A program made the translations under genes and the position numbers. From NCBI RefSeq assembly GCF_004011885.1, contig NZ_SBEF01000018.1:1-64000 (forward strand): a DNA stretch of 64,000 nt, in the 5' to 3' direction. This document shows, one piece after another, positions 20,603-30,932 of this stretch (its first letter is position 1; each line of letters begins with the position of its first letter). This DNA is from Serratia microhaemolytica. Lineage in GTDB: Bacteria > Pseudomonadota > Gammaproteobacteria > Enterobacterales > Enterobacteriaceae. The notes under the pieces were generated by a model. The model ran no database searches and was not told the DNA's origin. It was given only the letters and a program-made list of their open reading frames with translations.

Positions 20603-21838
20603 ATGGATAAATTACTTGAACGTTTCTTTAACTATGTGGCTTTTGACACGCAGTCGAGAGTGAATGTTAAACAGGTACCAAGTAGTGAGGGGCAGCTAAG
20701 GCTGGCGCGTTTTTTACAAAAAGAGATGATGGCACTGGGATTTGAGCAGGTGACGCTCAGTGATCGTGGTTGTTTGATGGCAACCTTGCCGGCTAATGTT
20801 AGCTGGCCAGTGCCGGTGATCGGTTTTATTGCTCATCTTGATACCGCTCCAGATTTTTCTGGTAAGCAGGTATCACCACAATTGATTGAAAATTATCGCG
20901 GTGGTGATATTGCATTAGGGCCAGGTGATGAGGTGCTATCTCCAGTCACGTTTCCAATTTTGCATCAAATGCTGGGAAAAACGTTGATTACTGCCAGTGG
21001 TAAAACGCTACTGGGCGCTGATGATAAAGCGGGCATTGCCGAGATTGTCACTGCGATGGTACGGCTGCAGCAGCAACAGGTACCTCATGGCGAAATTCGC
21101 GTGGCGTTTACCCCCGATGAAGAGGTTGGTAAAGGCGCGCACTATTTTGATTTGCAGATGTTCGATGCACAATGGGCCTATACCGTTGATGGTGGTGGTG
21201 TCGGTGAATTGGAGTGTGAAAACTTTAATGCTGCTTCTGTCACTGTGAAAATTGTCGGTAATAACGTGCATCCTGGCAGCGCCAAGGGAGTGATGGTGAA
21301 TGCCTTGTCGTTGGCGACACGCTTTCATCAGATGTTACCGGCAGAGGAGACACCGGAACAGACCGAAGGCTATCAGGGCTTTTACCATCTTGACTGCATT
21401 AAGGGGAGTGTTGAGTCTGCACAGATGCACTATCTGATCCGCGATTTTGAACAGCAGGGTTTTGAGACACGCAAGCGCCGGATGATCGACATTGCTGAGA
21501 AGCTGGGGCGTGGCTTGCCACGTGAATGCTATATTGAGTTGGCGATGGAGGATAGTTATTACAATATGCGCGAGCAGGTGGCTGAATATCCACATGTGGT
21601 GGAGATAGCTCAACAGGCGATGCGTGATTGCGATATTGAACCGATCAATAAGCCGATCAGGGGCGGTACTGATGGAGCACAGCTCTCTTTTAAAGGGCTA
21701 CCATGTCCTAATTTGTTTACTGGAGGATATAACTTTCATGGTAAACATGAGTTTATCTCGTTAGAGGGTATGGAACAGGCGGTGGCAGTGATTATGAGGA
21801 TTGCTGCGCTGACGGCAGAACGGGCAAAGATAGCATGA
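20603..21838 (+). CDS. pepT: Peptidase T (tripeptidase)
   Basis: 411 aa (E. coli 408), M20-family zinc aminopeptidase that cleaves the N-terminal residue of tripeptides in the cytoplasm. Metal and catalytic motifs are visible: AHLDTAPD (His and Asp near residues 80), GADDKAG, the catalytic Glu and metal Glu in [19 protein letters not shown], and a late His in [16 protein letters not shown] precedes the ATG. Gene order potA/pepT divergent is as in E. coli. Confidence 0.96.
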   Translation: MDKLLERFFNYVAFDTQSRVNVKQVPSSEGQLRLARFLQKEMMALGFEQVTLSDRGCLMATLPANVSWPVPVIGFIAHLDTAPDFSGKQVSPQLIENYRGGDIALGPGDEVLSPVTFPILHQMLGKTLITASGKTLLGADDKAGIAEIVTAMVRLQQQQVPHGEIRVAFTPDEEVGKGAHYFDLQMFDAQWAYTVDGGGVGELECENFNAASVTVKIVGNNVHPGSAKGVMVNALSLATRFHQMLPAEETPEQTEGYQGFYHLDCIKGSVESAQMHYLIRDFEQQGFETRKRRMIDIAEKLGRGLPRECYIELAMEDSYYNMREQVAEYPHVVEIAQQAMRDCDIEPINKPIRGGTDGAQLSFKGLPCPNLFTGGYNFHGKHEFISLEGMEQAVAVIMRIAALTAERAKIA

Positions 21839-22048
21839 GATCCTTTGCCAGCATCGAGGCAGTGATGCTAATGCGCTAAGCGCATTTGACGGATGGCATG
21901 GTCGCGTCAGGTTGCCGAGAAGTTGCCAACAGTGACTTGATGTGGTTTTAGTTATCGGGGGATATCAGTAAATCTGGTATGCTCTTCGCGCGGTTGTGGT
22001 GAGGTGTCAGTATCCAGCTAACGTTATCCCGTTATAGAAGAGTTCATA

Positions 22049-22507
22049 ATGAAATATCAACAGCTAGAAAATTTGGAGAGCGGCTGGAAGTGGCAATACC
22101 TGGTAAAGAAACATCGAGAAGGGGAGCCAATCACCCGGTATCTTGAAAAGAGCGCAGCAGAGGCAGTGATTGCACAACTATTAACATTGGAAAATGAACC
22201 GGTGAAGGTATTGGACTGGATCAAACAGCATATGGCTCCAGCGCTCGATAACCGGATGAAGCAGACTATTCGTGCGCGTCGTAAGCGCCATTTTAATGCT
22301 GAACATCAGCATACCCGTAAGAAGTCGATTGATTTGGAGTTTTTGGTTTGGCAACGTTTGGCCGCATTGGCACATCGGCGTGGGAGTACCTTGTCCGAGA
22401 CCGTGGTTCAATTGATCGAAGATGCTGAGCACAAAGAGAAATATGCTAGTCAGATGTCATTGCTGAAACAGGATCTCTCTGCCATTTTAGGTAAAGATAA
22501 AAGCTGA
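22049..22507 (+). CDS. matP: MatP, Ter macrodomain organiser
   Basis: 152 aa (E. coli 150). MatP binds matS sites (GTGACRNYGTCAC) in the replication terminus and compacts it. The C-terminal part holds the ribbon-helix-helix region ([20 protein letters not shown]) and a coiled-coil end. In E. coli matP neighbours ompA and ycbZ; here it lies between pepT and ptsG, so the surroundings are rearranged. I saw no perfect matS in this window by eye. Confidence 0.92.
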   Translation: MKYQQLENLESGWKWQYLVKKHREGEPITRYLEKSAAEAVIAQLLTLENEPVKVLDWIKQHMAPALDNRMKQTIRARRKRHFNAEHQHTRKKSIDLEFLVWQRLAALAHRRGSTLSETVVQLIEDAEHKEKYASQMSLLKQDLSAILGKDKS

Positions 22508-23526
22508 GAGTTGTCAGCAGGCTATTTTCCCCCACATCGTTTACTCTCTCGTCCGTACAGATTATTCCCACCGTTATGTTGTGTTGCTCAACTCGGGGTT
22601 AACTGGGTAGAGGACAACAATCCCGCTACATCACACTTAATGAGCGCACAGGTTCAAGTGCTAAAACGCGAAAATTGTCTACCCTTAATTTTATGCATGC
22701 GATTGAGCCATGTTGGCGAGCGGGATAATTGTGTCATTGTTTTCGGACTGAGAACGCGTTGCCAGCCTGAAAAGTACTTGTGACTCCTATAACAATCAAT
22801 CAGTGCGTGTCAGCGATCGGATCGGATTATTGATGGTGAGTGATGAGTGACTGGGCAGATGAATGGTTCGTTCGGTGTATTGTTTAGGGTGACAGTGAAT
22901 AGTAGCAGCTAGCGCTATTCTCGGTTGCGGTTATAGCGACCTTACTGCGAATAGCGATCTGTAGCGGGCAAAAGGGATGTCGTGTCCACGGGTGATTGAT
23001 TAGCAAGATTGCATTGAAAACGATGGCTATTTTTTCAGTTTTTCCGGTGATACACTCTGTCGCTTTGGTGAGTGGGTCACATTTTTTTACGCTTTTTTGT
23101 TGATGTCCGCGCTTGGCAAATATCACTCGCGCGGTGGTTGATGTTTTGTACTTTAATCAACAAACAGAACAGGCTATTGCCGGATCTGTGTTCAAGCTGT
23201 TTCCGGTTGCTGTGTTGAAACCGATGGGATGTGCAGCTTGATATCATTAGAAAGTGAGCAGATTGAGGTGAGTTGTGTTATATGACAATAGGTCATCCAG
23301 TGAATTAACACAGCTTGATAGTTTTGCCATAGTAGAATAAATGAGCTTAACTTCTGATTTTTGCAGTTGTTGAAACGTGACAGCAATCAAACATTGTTCG
23401 AGCTATTTATTTTACCCTGTGTAAAAATACAAAGGGAGATTCAGGCAGCTTGAAACGCTCCCCTCTGGCGAGTTTCGTCGCTTGCTGGAAGCAGCAAAGC
23501 TTTATCACTTAGGAGTAGATTCGATT
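22508..23526. other. About 1 kb without a convincing gene
   Basis: Small open frames at 22511-22783 (+) and 22884-23126 (-) have no recognisable family, no good RBS and uneven composition. The region may be decayed sequence left by a rearrangement. The right end holds the ptsG promoter and leader. An imperfect dyad (TATTTTAC at 23407-23414 against GTAAAAATA at 23421-23429) could be an operator of the ptsG promoter, such as for Mlc, but this is a guess. Confidence 0.4.
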
Positions 23527-24963
23527 ATGTTTAAGAATGCATTTGCAAACCTGCAAAAAGTGGGCAAATCGCTCATGTTGCCGGTTTCCGTGTTGCCTGT
23601 AGCAGGTATCCTGCTCGGTGTCGGTTCCGCCAACTTTACTTGGCTGCCAGCGGTTGTTTCTCATGTTATGGCGCAAGCGGGCGGTTCAGTGTTCGCCAAT
23701 ATGCCATTGATTTTTGCCATCGGTGTTGCATTAGGTTTCACCAATAATGATGGTGTGTCAGCTTTGGCTGCGGTCGTCACTTACGGCATTATGGTGAAGA
23801 CCACTTCGGTTGTAGCACCGCTGGTGTTGGGGATATCGCCGGAGGAGATAGCCGACCAGCATTTGGCTGATACCGGTGTGCTAGGGGGGATTATTGCGGG
23901 TGCAATAGCCGCTTATATGTTTAACCGCTTCTTCCGTATCCAACTGCCAGAGTATCTGGGCTTCTTTGCCGGTAAACGTTTTGTACCGATTATTTCAGGT
24001 GTCGCGGCAATTCTGGTCGGGGTAGCATTAGCCTTTATCTGGCCACCAATTGGTGCAGCGATCCAGAAGTTTTCGCAGTGGGCGGCTTATCAGAATCCGG
24101 TGCTGGCGTTTGGGATCTACGGTGTGGTTGAACGTAGTTTGGTACCGTTTGGTTTGCACCATATCTGGAATGTGCCTTTCCAGATCCAGATTGGTGAATT
24201 TACCGATGCAGCAGGGCAGGTATTCCGAGGTGATATCCCGCGCTACATTGCCGGTGACCCAACTGCGGGTAAATTGGCGGGTGGCTTCCTGTTCAAAATG
24301 TACGGCCTGCCTGCGGCAGCAATAGCGATTTGGCACTCTGCAAAACCAGAGAATCGTGCCAAAGTGGGCGGCATCATGCTTTCAGCAGCATTGACTTCGT
24401 TCCTGACCGGTATTACTGAACCGATCGAATTTTCGTTCATGTTTGTTGCGCCAATCTTGTATGTGATCCACGCTATCTTGGCCGGTTTGGCATTCCCAAT
24501 CTGTATCCTGCTGGATATGCGTAATGGCACCAGTTTCTCACATGGCCTGATTGATTTTATTATCCTAAGTGGTAATAGCTCTAATATCTGGATGTTCCCG
24601 ATAGTGGGTGTGGCTTATGGCTTGCTTTACTATGTGATTTTCCGCGTATTGATCACGAAGCTGGATCTGAAGACGCCTGGCCGTGAAGAGAACACCGAAG
24701 AGGTACAAGCTCAGAGTCGTTCTGAAATGTCAGCGGCATTGGTGGCAGCATTTGGTGGCAGAGAGAACATCACCAATTTAGATGCTTGTATTACCCGTCT
24801 GCGCGTTAGCGTTGTTAGTGTCACGAAGGTCAATCAGGATGCGCTGAAGAAGCTGGGCGCCGCTGGTGTGGTGGTGGTCGGTTCTGGTGTTCAGGCTATC
24901 TTTGGTACCAAATCGGATAACCTGAAAACCGATATGGATGAGTACCTGCGTAGCCACGGCTAA
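23527..24963 (+). CDS. ptsG: Glucose-specific PTS enzyme IIBC
   Basis: 478 aa (E. coli 477). The N-terminal EIIC domain (about 1-390) has the multi-helix channel; the C-terminal EIIB domain carries the phosphorylated Cys in [11 protein letters not shown]. The ATG at 23527 gives [19 protein letters not shown], as in E. coli, and TTAGGAG lies upstream. The leader around the RBS resembles the E. coli segment paired by the small RNA SgrS, so similar control is possible. tatD/holB, upstream in E. coli, are absent here. Confidence 0.95.
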   Translation: MFKNAFANLQKVGKSLMLPVSVLPVAGILLGVGSANFTWLPAVVSHVMAQAGGSVFANMPLIFAIGVALGFTNNDGVSALAAVVTYGIMVKTTSVVAPLVLGISPEEIADQHLADTGVLGGIIAGAIAAYMFNRFFRIQLPEYLGFFAGKRFVPIISGVAAILVGVALAFIWPPIGAAIQKFSQWAAYQNPVLAFGIYGVVERSLVPFGLHHIWNVPFQIQIGEFTDAAGQVFRGDIPRYIAGDPTAGKLAGGFLFKMYGLPAAAIAIWHSAKPENRAKVGGIMLSAALTSFLTGITEPIEFSFMFVAPILYVIHAILAGLAFPICILLDMRNGTSFSHGLIDFIILSGNSSNIWMFPIVGVAYGLLYYVIFRVLITKLDLKTPGREENTEEVQAQSRSEMSAALVAAFGGRENITNLDACITRLRVSVVSVTKVNQDALKKLGAAGVVVVGSGVQAIFGTKSDNLKTDMDEYLRSHG

Positions 24964-24994
24964 TATTTTCTAATCACTGGCTGATAGTTGTCGG

Positions 24995-25021
24995 CACCCC
25001 AGGGCACCGGCGCCTGGGGTG
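24995..25021 (+). terminator. Hairpin after ptsG
   Basis: Perfect 9-bp arms CACCCCAGG/CCTGGGGTG around a 9-base loop, 32 bases after the ptsG stop. A T-rich stretch begins about 14 bases later, so it is a weak or protective terminator. Confidence 0.45.
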
Positions 25022-25094
25022 AAGATTCGCTAGAATTTTTTATTTTTATATCAGTGAGTTTAATTTTTTCTTAGCCACACAGCAGTCGGTATAA

Positions 25095-25123
25095 AAAAGC
25101 CCAGCACCCTATGCTGGGCTTTT
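25095..25123. terminator. Rho-independent terminator
   Basis: Perfect 12-bp arms AAAAGCCCAGCA/TGCTGGGCTTTT with a 5-base loop. Bidirectional; it ends ptsG transcripts and those of the small gene at 25182-25478 from the other side. Confidence 0.85.
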
Positions 25124-25181
25124 CATTCGATAAGTTCCATCATTCTGCGCTCTTTCGTTATTGTTTGGCCACATGCTATCT

Positions 25182-25478
25182 CTATTCTGCTGATTTTTTA
25201 TCAAGTAATTTGCTGTCAGATGATCCAGTGCTGCTCTTTTCCCCCTTGTGTTGGTTGTTCGTGGCGTTTTTTTGTTCTAAGTTAGGCAGTTTCGCTGAGA
25301 TGTTCTTTCGTTGATTTTGTTTTTCTTCCTCTGCAAGTTTCGCTACTAGTGCTTTTCCTCTTTCACTCTCTGGATCCAGAACTTCCGCGGTGATGTAAAT
25401 GACTGCTGAATTTGCAATAGCGACAACAGGAGAAAACGCTAAAGCAGAGATAAGTAGTAGTTGGGCAAGTTTTAACAT
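25182..25478 (-). CDS. Small exported protein of unknown function
   Basis: 98 aa; I do not recognise the family. Residues 1-23 form a clear signal peptide (hydrophobic core, cleavage near AIANS). The next stretch SAVIYITAEVLDP is short and beta-like, then come charged helical residues (ERGKALVAKLAEEEKQNQRK) and a low-complexity Ser/Lys/Asn tail. AGAGG six bases before the ATG and the terminator beyond its stop support a real gene. Probably periplasmic. It is followed upstream by 458 bases of non-coding DNA and then a second small exported protein. Confidence 0.6.
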   Translation of the reverse strand: MLKLAQLLLISALAFSPVVAIANSAVIYITAEVLDPESERGKALVAKLAEEEKQNQRKNISAKLPNLEQKNATNNQHKGEKSSTGSSDSKLLDKKSAE

Positions 25479-25936
25479 AGTGACCTCTCGTTATATAGAT
25501 AATGCTTGCATTTATAAGATTAGCTACTACGAGCGCTTTCACAAACTGCGGATATTGCGGTTTGTGTCAGTCATTAATGGTTAGTGAGGGGCGGATTGGT
25601 GAGCAAGGTTTCAATAATAAAACTTATAACTCCTTGATGTTACTTAAAGTTATTCTAAATGTAATGAAAAAGTAAAATAATGGAAATTCTCTTATCCTTA
25701 ACGATGGGTTTTGAATCATGCTCAAACGGCATAACGTTAATTATCTGTATAGCTACATCTTTTTCTTAGAAAAAAGCAAAACCCGTCACCAGTAGTAAAA
25801 AGCGTCATTTTGGTGACAAAGTTACAGCTAGCAAATATTTTTCAGTAAAAGTCAAACTTGGTGTGGCTGATGATAGCCCACCAAGAAGAGTACCTAACAG
25901 TTTGTTCGGGCGATCAGTAATATCACACTCATGGTG
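25479..25936. other. 458-base gap between two small exported-protein genes
   Basis: A+T-rich, no convincing gene on either strand. It should contain the promoter of the 98-aa protein gene (minus strand). Confidence 0.35.
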
Positions 25937-26218
25937 TTACTGCTGCAATTTTTTACTCGCTGCCTCGGCGGCTAGTGACTTTTGATAAGCATCTTTGGAG
26001 CTTTGGACCGCTTGCTCTGCATCTTTGTTGGCAGGGTTAGCTTTCTTATGATGCTTGCTGGCATCTTTGTGATGCTTGGCTGCTTTCTTGTGATATTTAG
26101 CTGCCGCTTCATGTTTCTCTGCCGCTTCTTTATGAATTGCCACGCTGTCCACTGCTGAAACAGTGAAGGCAGTAACACTGAGTGTGATGGCGGATAACAA
26201 CAGTGCTTTTTTCAACAT
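25937..26218 (-). CDS. Small exported Lys/His/Ala-rich repeat protein, unknown function
   Basis: 93 aa; no family recognised. Signal peptide at residues 1-22 (cleavage near VSAVD). The mature part is a run of short repeats built on HEAAAKYHKKAAKHHKDASKH, with His-Lys pairs spaced about seven residues apart, then an Ala/Ser/Gln-rich end. It should form a long cationic helix. The many His residues could bind metal or act in acid tolerance; the composition recalls the acid-shock protein Asr but there is no sequence match I can defend. AAAGGT precedes the ATG. Confidence 0.6.
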   Translation of the reverse strand: MLKKALLLSAITLSVTAFTVSAVDSVAIHKEAAEKHEAAAKYHKKAAKHHKDASKHHKKANPANKDAEQAVQSSKDAYQKSLAAEAASKKLQQ

Positions 26219-26362
26219 GGAAATACCTTTCTATCAAGTTGGTTAATTGGGCTTTAGTAATAAAACTAGTCAATGATGGCGTAGTTGCAAGTTATTTTTT
26301 ATGGTTGATTAGGCTCACTCTCTTTGTTCATCATTCTGTTCTACGGCGGATTTATGCCAGTG

Positions 26363-27640
26363 TTATCCGCGCTGAGCGGTTTGTTTATGAAACAATGTTC
26401 TAAACGCTGGGTAAATGTCTGCGGGTTCTCGAATATGTTGCATGGCGAAGTTTTCAAATTTGGCTTGCAGACTTTCATATTCGCGCCACAACGTTTGATG
26501 CGCACGATGCGTGATCTCAATATAACTGTAGTAACGCGTAAGCGGCAAAATAGTTTTGCTTAGTAGCTCATAGCACAAGGGTGAATCATCGGCCCAGTTG
26601 TCACCATCAGACGCTTGGGCAGCGTAGATGTTCCAACGAACCGGATCGTAACGTTGAGCGATAATTTCACTCATCAACTTTAGTGCACTAGAGACAATGG
26701 TGCCGCCAGTCTCCTGTGAGTAGAAAAACTCCTGTTCATCGACTTCTTTAGCCTGAGTGTGGTGACGGATGTAGACGACTTCAACATTCTTGTAGGTTCG
26801 GCTCAGAAATAGGTAGAGCAGAATATAAAAACGCTTTGCCATATCTTTGGTTGGTTGATCCATCGAACCAGAGACATCCATCAGGCAGAACATCACCGCT
26901 TGGCTTGAGGGTTCAGGACGGCGATCATAGTTTTTGTAGCGTAGATCAAAGGTGTCGATAAATGGCACCTGGGCAATTTTTTTACGTAATTCGGCAATTT
27001 CCTTGCGTAGTTGCTTCTCTTCTAGTAACTGTGCCGGTTCACTGTTTTCCAATAGTGTGAGTTCATCTTCAAGTTGATGTAGCAGGCGGCGCTTTTCTCC
27101 GGTCATTGCGGTACGGCGAGCTAATGAGTTCTGTAATGACCGAATCACACTGATATTAGCCGGAATACCATAAGTGCTATAACCGGCGCGGTGTGTTTTG
27201 AATTCGGTCATCTGTTGATACTCGGTTTTTTTCAGATTGGGTAGCGCTAAATCTTCAAACAGCAGATCCAGATATTCGTCTTTGGAGATCTGAAAGATGA
27301 ATTCGTCTTTTCCCTCACCATCTTGGCTGGCACTACCTTGACCACTTCCCTCACCACCTGAGCCTTGTGGGCGGTCGATACGATCACGAGGTACAAACTG
27401 ATCATTGCCTGGATGAACACGGTGATGTCGACCACCAGCGCCTTGATGGAACATCGGTTCACTAATATCACCATTAGCAATTGAAATAGATTCGCCACTA
27501 TCAACATCTGTCACTGAGCGCTTGTTGATGGCGTCAGAAATTGAGCGTTTGATCTGCGATTTGTAACGGCGCAAAAAACGCTGGCGGTTGACCATGCTTT
27601 TGTTTTTGCCATTCAGTCGACGATCAATAAAATGTGCCAT
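26363..27640 (-). CDS. yeaH: YeaH, DUF444 / von Willebrand-like stress protein
   Basis: 425 aa (E. coli 427). Gly/Ser-rich middle (about residues 90-110) and a vWA-like C-terminal half with the MIDAS-like motif [10 protein letters not shown]. The gene is paired with yeaG and the two are co-induced by starvation and stationary phase in E. coli; the molecular role is not known. GGGGGAAGGA lies just before the ATG. It starts 108 bases after yeaG ends, likely one operon. Confidence 0.93.
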   Translation of the reverse strand: MAHFIDRRLNGKNKSMVNRQRFLRRYKSQIKRSISDAINKRSVTDVDSGESISIANGDISEPMFHQGAGGRHHRVHPGNDQFVPRDRIDRPQGSGGEGSGQGSASQDGEGKDEFIFQISKDEYLDLLFEDLALPNLKKTEYQQMTEFKTHRAGYSTYGIPANISVIRSLQNSLARRTAMTGEKRRLLHQLEDELTLLENSEPAQLLEEKQLRKEIAELRKKIAQVPFIDTFDLRYKNYDRRPEPSSQAVMFCLMDVSGSMDQPTKDMAKRFYILLYLFLSRTYKNVEVVYIRHHTQAKEVDEQEFFYSQETGGTIVSSALKLMSEIIAQRYDPVRWNIYAAQASDGDNWADDSPLCYELLSKTILPLTRYYSYIEITHRAHQTLWREYESLQAKFENFAMQHIREPADIYPAFRTLFHKQTAQRG

Positions 27641-27748
27641 ATCCTTCCCCCGATAACGTTGCCAATGGTTTAGCAGCCTGTTGCCAGTTGATCAGCAACT
27701 GAAAAGCGCCCTGGTAACAGGGCGTCAGTGAGTTTTCCAACACGATGA

Positions 27749-29683
27749 TCATGAAGACTTTCTTACGCGCAGATACCATTCGCACAGTAGACGAACCTGT
27801 TTACGAGTGTATCCTTTCTCCATCATCCGATAGACAAAGTCATCATGCTTCTTCTGCTCTTCGGTAGAGGTTTTCGCATTGAAAGAGATGACTGGCAGTA
27901 GTTCTTCAGTATTGGAGAACATTTTCTTTTCGATTACCGTGCGCAGTTTTTCATAACTGGTCCAGTTTGGATTGCGGCCGTTGTTGTTAGCACGAGCACG
28001 TAGCACGAAGTTGACAATTTCATTGCGGAAATCTTTGGGATTGCTGATGCCCGCAGGTTTCTCAATCTTCTCTAACTCGGCATTTAACGCTTCGCGATCA
28101 AAGAGCTGTCCAGTATCAGGATCACGATACTCTTGATCCTGGATCCAGAAGTCGGCATAGGTGACGTAGCGATCAAAAATGTTCTGTCCATATTCAGAGT
28201 AGGACTCAAGATAGGCAGTCTGGATCTCTTTGCCAATAAATTCAGCATATTTCGGGATCAGATATCCTTTGAGATACTCGAGATATTTTTCTGCTATCTC
28301 TTTCGGGAACTGTTCACGCTCAATCTGCTGCTCCAGCACATAGAACAGATGAACCGGGTTAGCAGCAATTTCAGTGTGGTCAAAGTTGAAAACACGCGAC
28401 AGGATCTTAAAAGCAAAGCGTGTCGACAGGCCACTCATACCTTCATCAACACCGGCATAGTCGCGATACTCTTGGTACGATTTTGCCTTGGGATCGATGT
28501 CTTTCAGACTTTCCCCATCGTAGACGCGCATTTTTGAGTAGATGCTTGAGTTTTCAGGCTCTTTTAGCCGTGAAAGGATCACGAAGCGTGCCAAAGTATC
28601 CAGCGTGCCGGGTGCTTTTGGCGCTTGGCTCAATTCACTGTGGTTAAGTAGTTTGTCGTAAATTTTCGTCTCTTCGGAAATACGCAGGCAGTAGGGGACT
28701 TTGACGATGTAAACACGATCGAGAAAAGCCTCATTGTTTTTGTTATTACGGAATGTCACCCACTCTGATTCGTTCGAGTGCGCCAGAATGATGCCGCTAA
28801 ATGGTAATGCAGAGATCCCTTCAGTACCGTTATAGTTGCCTTCTTGGGTTGCGGTTAACAGTGGATGGAGCACCTTGATTGGCGCTTTGAACATTTCGAC
28901 AAATTCCATCATCCCTTGGTTGGCACGGCAGAGCGAACCCGAGTAGCCATAGGCGTCGGGATCATTTTGTGCGTGCTTTTCCAACTTACGAATGTCAACT
29001 TTACCAACCAGGGTCGAAATATCTTGGTTGTTTTCATCACCCGGCTCTGTTTTGGCAATCGCGATCTGCTCCAGTATCGATGGGTGGATTTTTATTACTT
29101 TGAATTTGGAGATATCGCCACCAAATTCATGCAGTCGCTTGGCCGCCCAAGGAGACATAATGGTGCCAAGATAACGCGCCGGAATGTTGTACTCTTGCGC
29201 AAGAATACGGCCATCCTCCTGTGGATTAAACAGACACAATGGATGATCGTTAACCGGGCTACGTTCGCCGTTAGCGCTTAAGGTATAAATTGGAACTAAC
29301 TGCATCAGCGCTTTCAGGCGTTCGGCAAGTGAGGATTTACCACCACCGACCGGCCCAAGCAGATACAGGATCTGTTTTCTCTCTTCCAGACCTTGTGCGG
29401 CATGTTTCAAATAAGAGACTATCTGTTCGATAGCCTCTTCCATACCATAGAACTCCTCAAATGCGGGATAACGCGCGATCACTCGGTTAGAGAATAGGCG
29501 AGAGAGACGCGGTTCGAGCGCGGTATTTTCCATAACGGGGTCGCCGATGGCCATTAGCAAACGTTCCGCTGCATTGGCGTAGGCACTGCGATCCTGGCGA
29601 CAGATAGTAAGAAACTCCTGCAGTGTAAACTCTTCCTCCTTGGCTGCGTCGTAGCGGTGGCGATAGTGGTCAAATATATTCAT
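27749..29683 (-). CDS. yeaG: YeaG, PrkA-type serine protein kinase
   Basis: 644 aa, the same as E. coli YeaG. The PrkA family has an N-terminal AAA+-like domain (P-loop GPVGGGKSSLAERL near residue 110) and a C-terminal kinase-like domain. It helps adaptation to nitrogen and other starvation. It is the promoter-proximal gene of yeaG-yeaH and is divergent from mipA, as in E. coli. Confidence 0.95.
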   Translation of the reverse strand: MNIFDHYRHRYDAAKEEEFTLQEFLTICRQDRSAYANAAERLLMAIGDPVMENTALEPRLSRLFSNRVIARYPAFEEFYGMEEAIEQIVSYLKHAAQGLEERKQILYLLGPVGGGKSSLAERLKALMQLVPIYTLSANGERSPVNDHPLCLFNPQEDGRILAQEYNIPARYLGTIMSPWAAKRLHEFGGDISKFKVIKIHPSILEQIAIAKTEPGDENNQDISTLVGKVDIRKLEKHAQNDPDAYGYSGSLCRANQGMMEFVEMFKAPIKVLHPLLTATQEGNYNGTEGISALPFSGIILAHSNESEWVTFRNNKNNEAFLDRVYIVKVPYCLRISEETKIYDKLLNHSELSQAPKAPGTLDTLARFVILSRLKEPENSSIYSKMRVYDGESLKDIDPKAKSYQEYRDYAGVDEGMSGLSTRFAFKILSRVFNFDHTEIAANPVHLFYVLEQQIEREQFPKEIAEKYLEYLKGYLIPKYAEFIGKEIQTAYLESYSEYGQNIFDRYVTYADFWIQDQEYRDPDTGQLFDREALNAELEKIEKPAGISNPKDFRNEIVNFVLRARANNNGRNPNWTSYEKLRTVIEKKMFSNTEELLPVISFNAKTSTEEQKKHDDFVYRMMEKGYTRKQVRLLCEWYLRVRKSS

Positions 29684-30117
29684 GTCGATGCCCGTCTTTT
29701 CGTTACTAGCACAGGTTGAAAAATGATCTGGCGTTTATGTTTTGATCCCCAAAAGTGACAGGTCATGCCGAAGCGCAGTAAGAGTACCGTCAACTCGATA
29801 GGCCATTAATGGCGAGCTGTTTATTCTGGCTACTGGACTAAGCATAAATTCACCTTCTGGGTTAATCTTAGTTAGGCGCAGGAAAATTGCCTGTAGACAA
29901 TGGTTCGTTAACTTCGTGTAGTGTCCGAGTAGTAATAGATGGCTAACGGGTTTATTTGCAGCGATTTTCAAAAATCTGAACCAGAGCAACGCAGGGGGTT
30001 GATTTTTTCTTGCTCAATCACTTACTGACACTGTTTTTTATTGTAAATTTCTGCTACAAAAACGCCGCTTGGCGTGAGCTATTTCATTAATCTTTATTGG
30101 ATTTATGGGGAACGCCC
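29684..30117. other. Divergent yeaG-mipA region
   Basis: 434 bases. An 84-codon frame on the minus strand (29735-29989) has no signal of coding and is not called. The region must hold the yeaG promoter (expected to depend on stress sigma factors) and the mipA promoter. Confidence 0.4.
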
Positions 30118-30867
30118 GTGAAGATATCTCAGTTTAATGCACTGCCAGTGATAGTTTCCTCGTTGCTAATTATGCAGGGTGCCGAGGCCGGACAATGGTC
30201 AATCGGTGTGTCGGCACTGGTGACACCAAAGCCTTATCGTGGTTATCAAAATCGTGTTTTTCCTATGCCGGTTGTGAACTATGTCAGTGATGACTTCCAT
30301 TTTCATACCCTGCTGGTCGGTTACAATTTATGGCGTACTCAGCAGAATCAGTTGAGTGTCATAGCGCTCTATTCACCACTGAATTTTAAACCGCAAGAAA
30401 GCGATGACCAGCGCATGAAGTTGTTAGATAGACGTCGTAGTACCGTTATGGCGGGTTTCTCTTATGCACATCATGCCGCATGGGGCAGTCTGCGTAGTAC
30501 CTTGACTGTGGATACACTAAGGCAGAGTACCGGATGGGTCGGCGATATTGCCTATATTCGGCGCTATCAATCTGGTGCCTGGATGGTTGTGCCCGGTATT
30601 GGCGTGAACTGGAACAGTGCTAATCAGAACCAGTATTACTTTGGAGTGGCTCATCACGAAGCACGCCGCAGTGGATTTGCAGCTTACAAACCCAGTGATA
30701 GTTGGTCGCCTTATGCAGAAGTGATGATCAATTACCGTATCAATGCCAATTGGGCTGCATTCTTTACTGGGCGTTATACCCGTTTGGCAAGTGAAATCAA
30801 AAATAGCCCAATGGTTGATCACACCTTCTCGGGTATGCTGTGGACCGGGATAACCTATCACTTTTAG
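30118..30867 (+). CDS. mipA: MipA, outer-membrane MltA-interacting protein
   Basis: 249 aa from a GTG start at 30118 (E. coli 248), with GGGGAA upstream; a TTG seven codons earlier is less likely. Signal peptide cleaved near GAEAG. The mature protein is a beta-barrel of the MipA/OmpV family ending in aromatic Phe (GITYHF), the usual outer-membrane insertion signal. In E. coli it scaffolds MltA and PBP1B for peptidoglycan work. Confidence 0.92.
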   Translation: MKISQFNALPVIVSSLLIMQGAEAGQWSIGVSALVTPKPYRGYQNRVFPMPVVNYVSDDFHFHTLLVGYNLWRTQQNQLSVIALYSPLNFKPQESDDQRMKLLDRRRSTVMAGFSYAHHAAWGSLRSTLTVDTLRQSTGWVGDIAYIRRYQSGAWMVVPGIGVNWNSANQNQYYFGVAHHEARRSGFAAYKPSDSWSPYAEVMINYRINANWAAFFTGRYTRLASEIKNSPMVDHTFSGMLWTGITYHF

Positions 30868-30877
30868 TTTATGGTAT

Positions 30878-30932
30878 GTCGAAAGTCGCCGCATCCACTC
30901 ACTGAACACACCAAGTTGATGCGGCAGTCGAC
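30878..30932. terminator. Possible hairpin between mipA and yeaD
   Basis: Inverted repeat GCCGCATC (30888-30895) / GATGCGGC (30918-30925), with outer GTCGA/TCGAC pairs at 30878-30882 and 30928-30932. It lies between convergent genes; no T-run. Confidence 0.35.

Noticed and set aside
22511-22783. 90-codon frame after matP
   Set aside because: No family, no proper start context, composition unlike neighbours.
22884-23126. 80-codon minus-strand frame upstream of ptsG
   Set aside because: No family or RBS; I treat it as chance.
29735-29989. 84-codon minus-strand frame between yeaG and mipA
   Set aside because: No family recognised and it lies in a promoter region; not supported.
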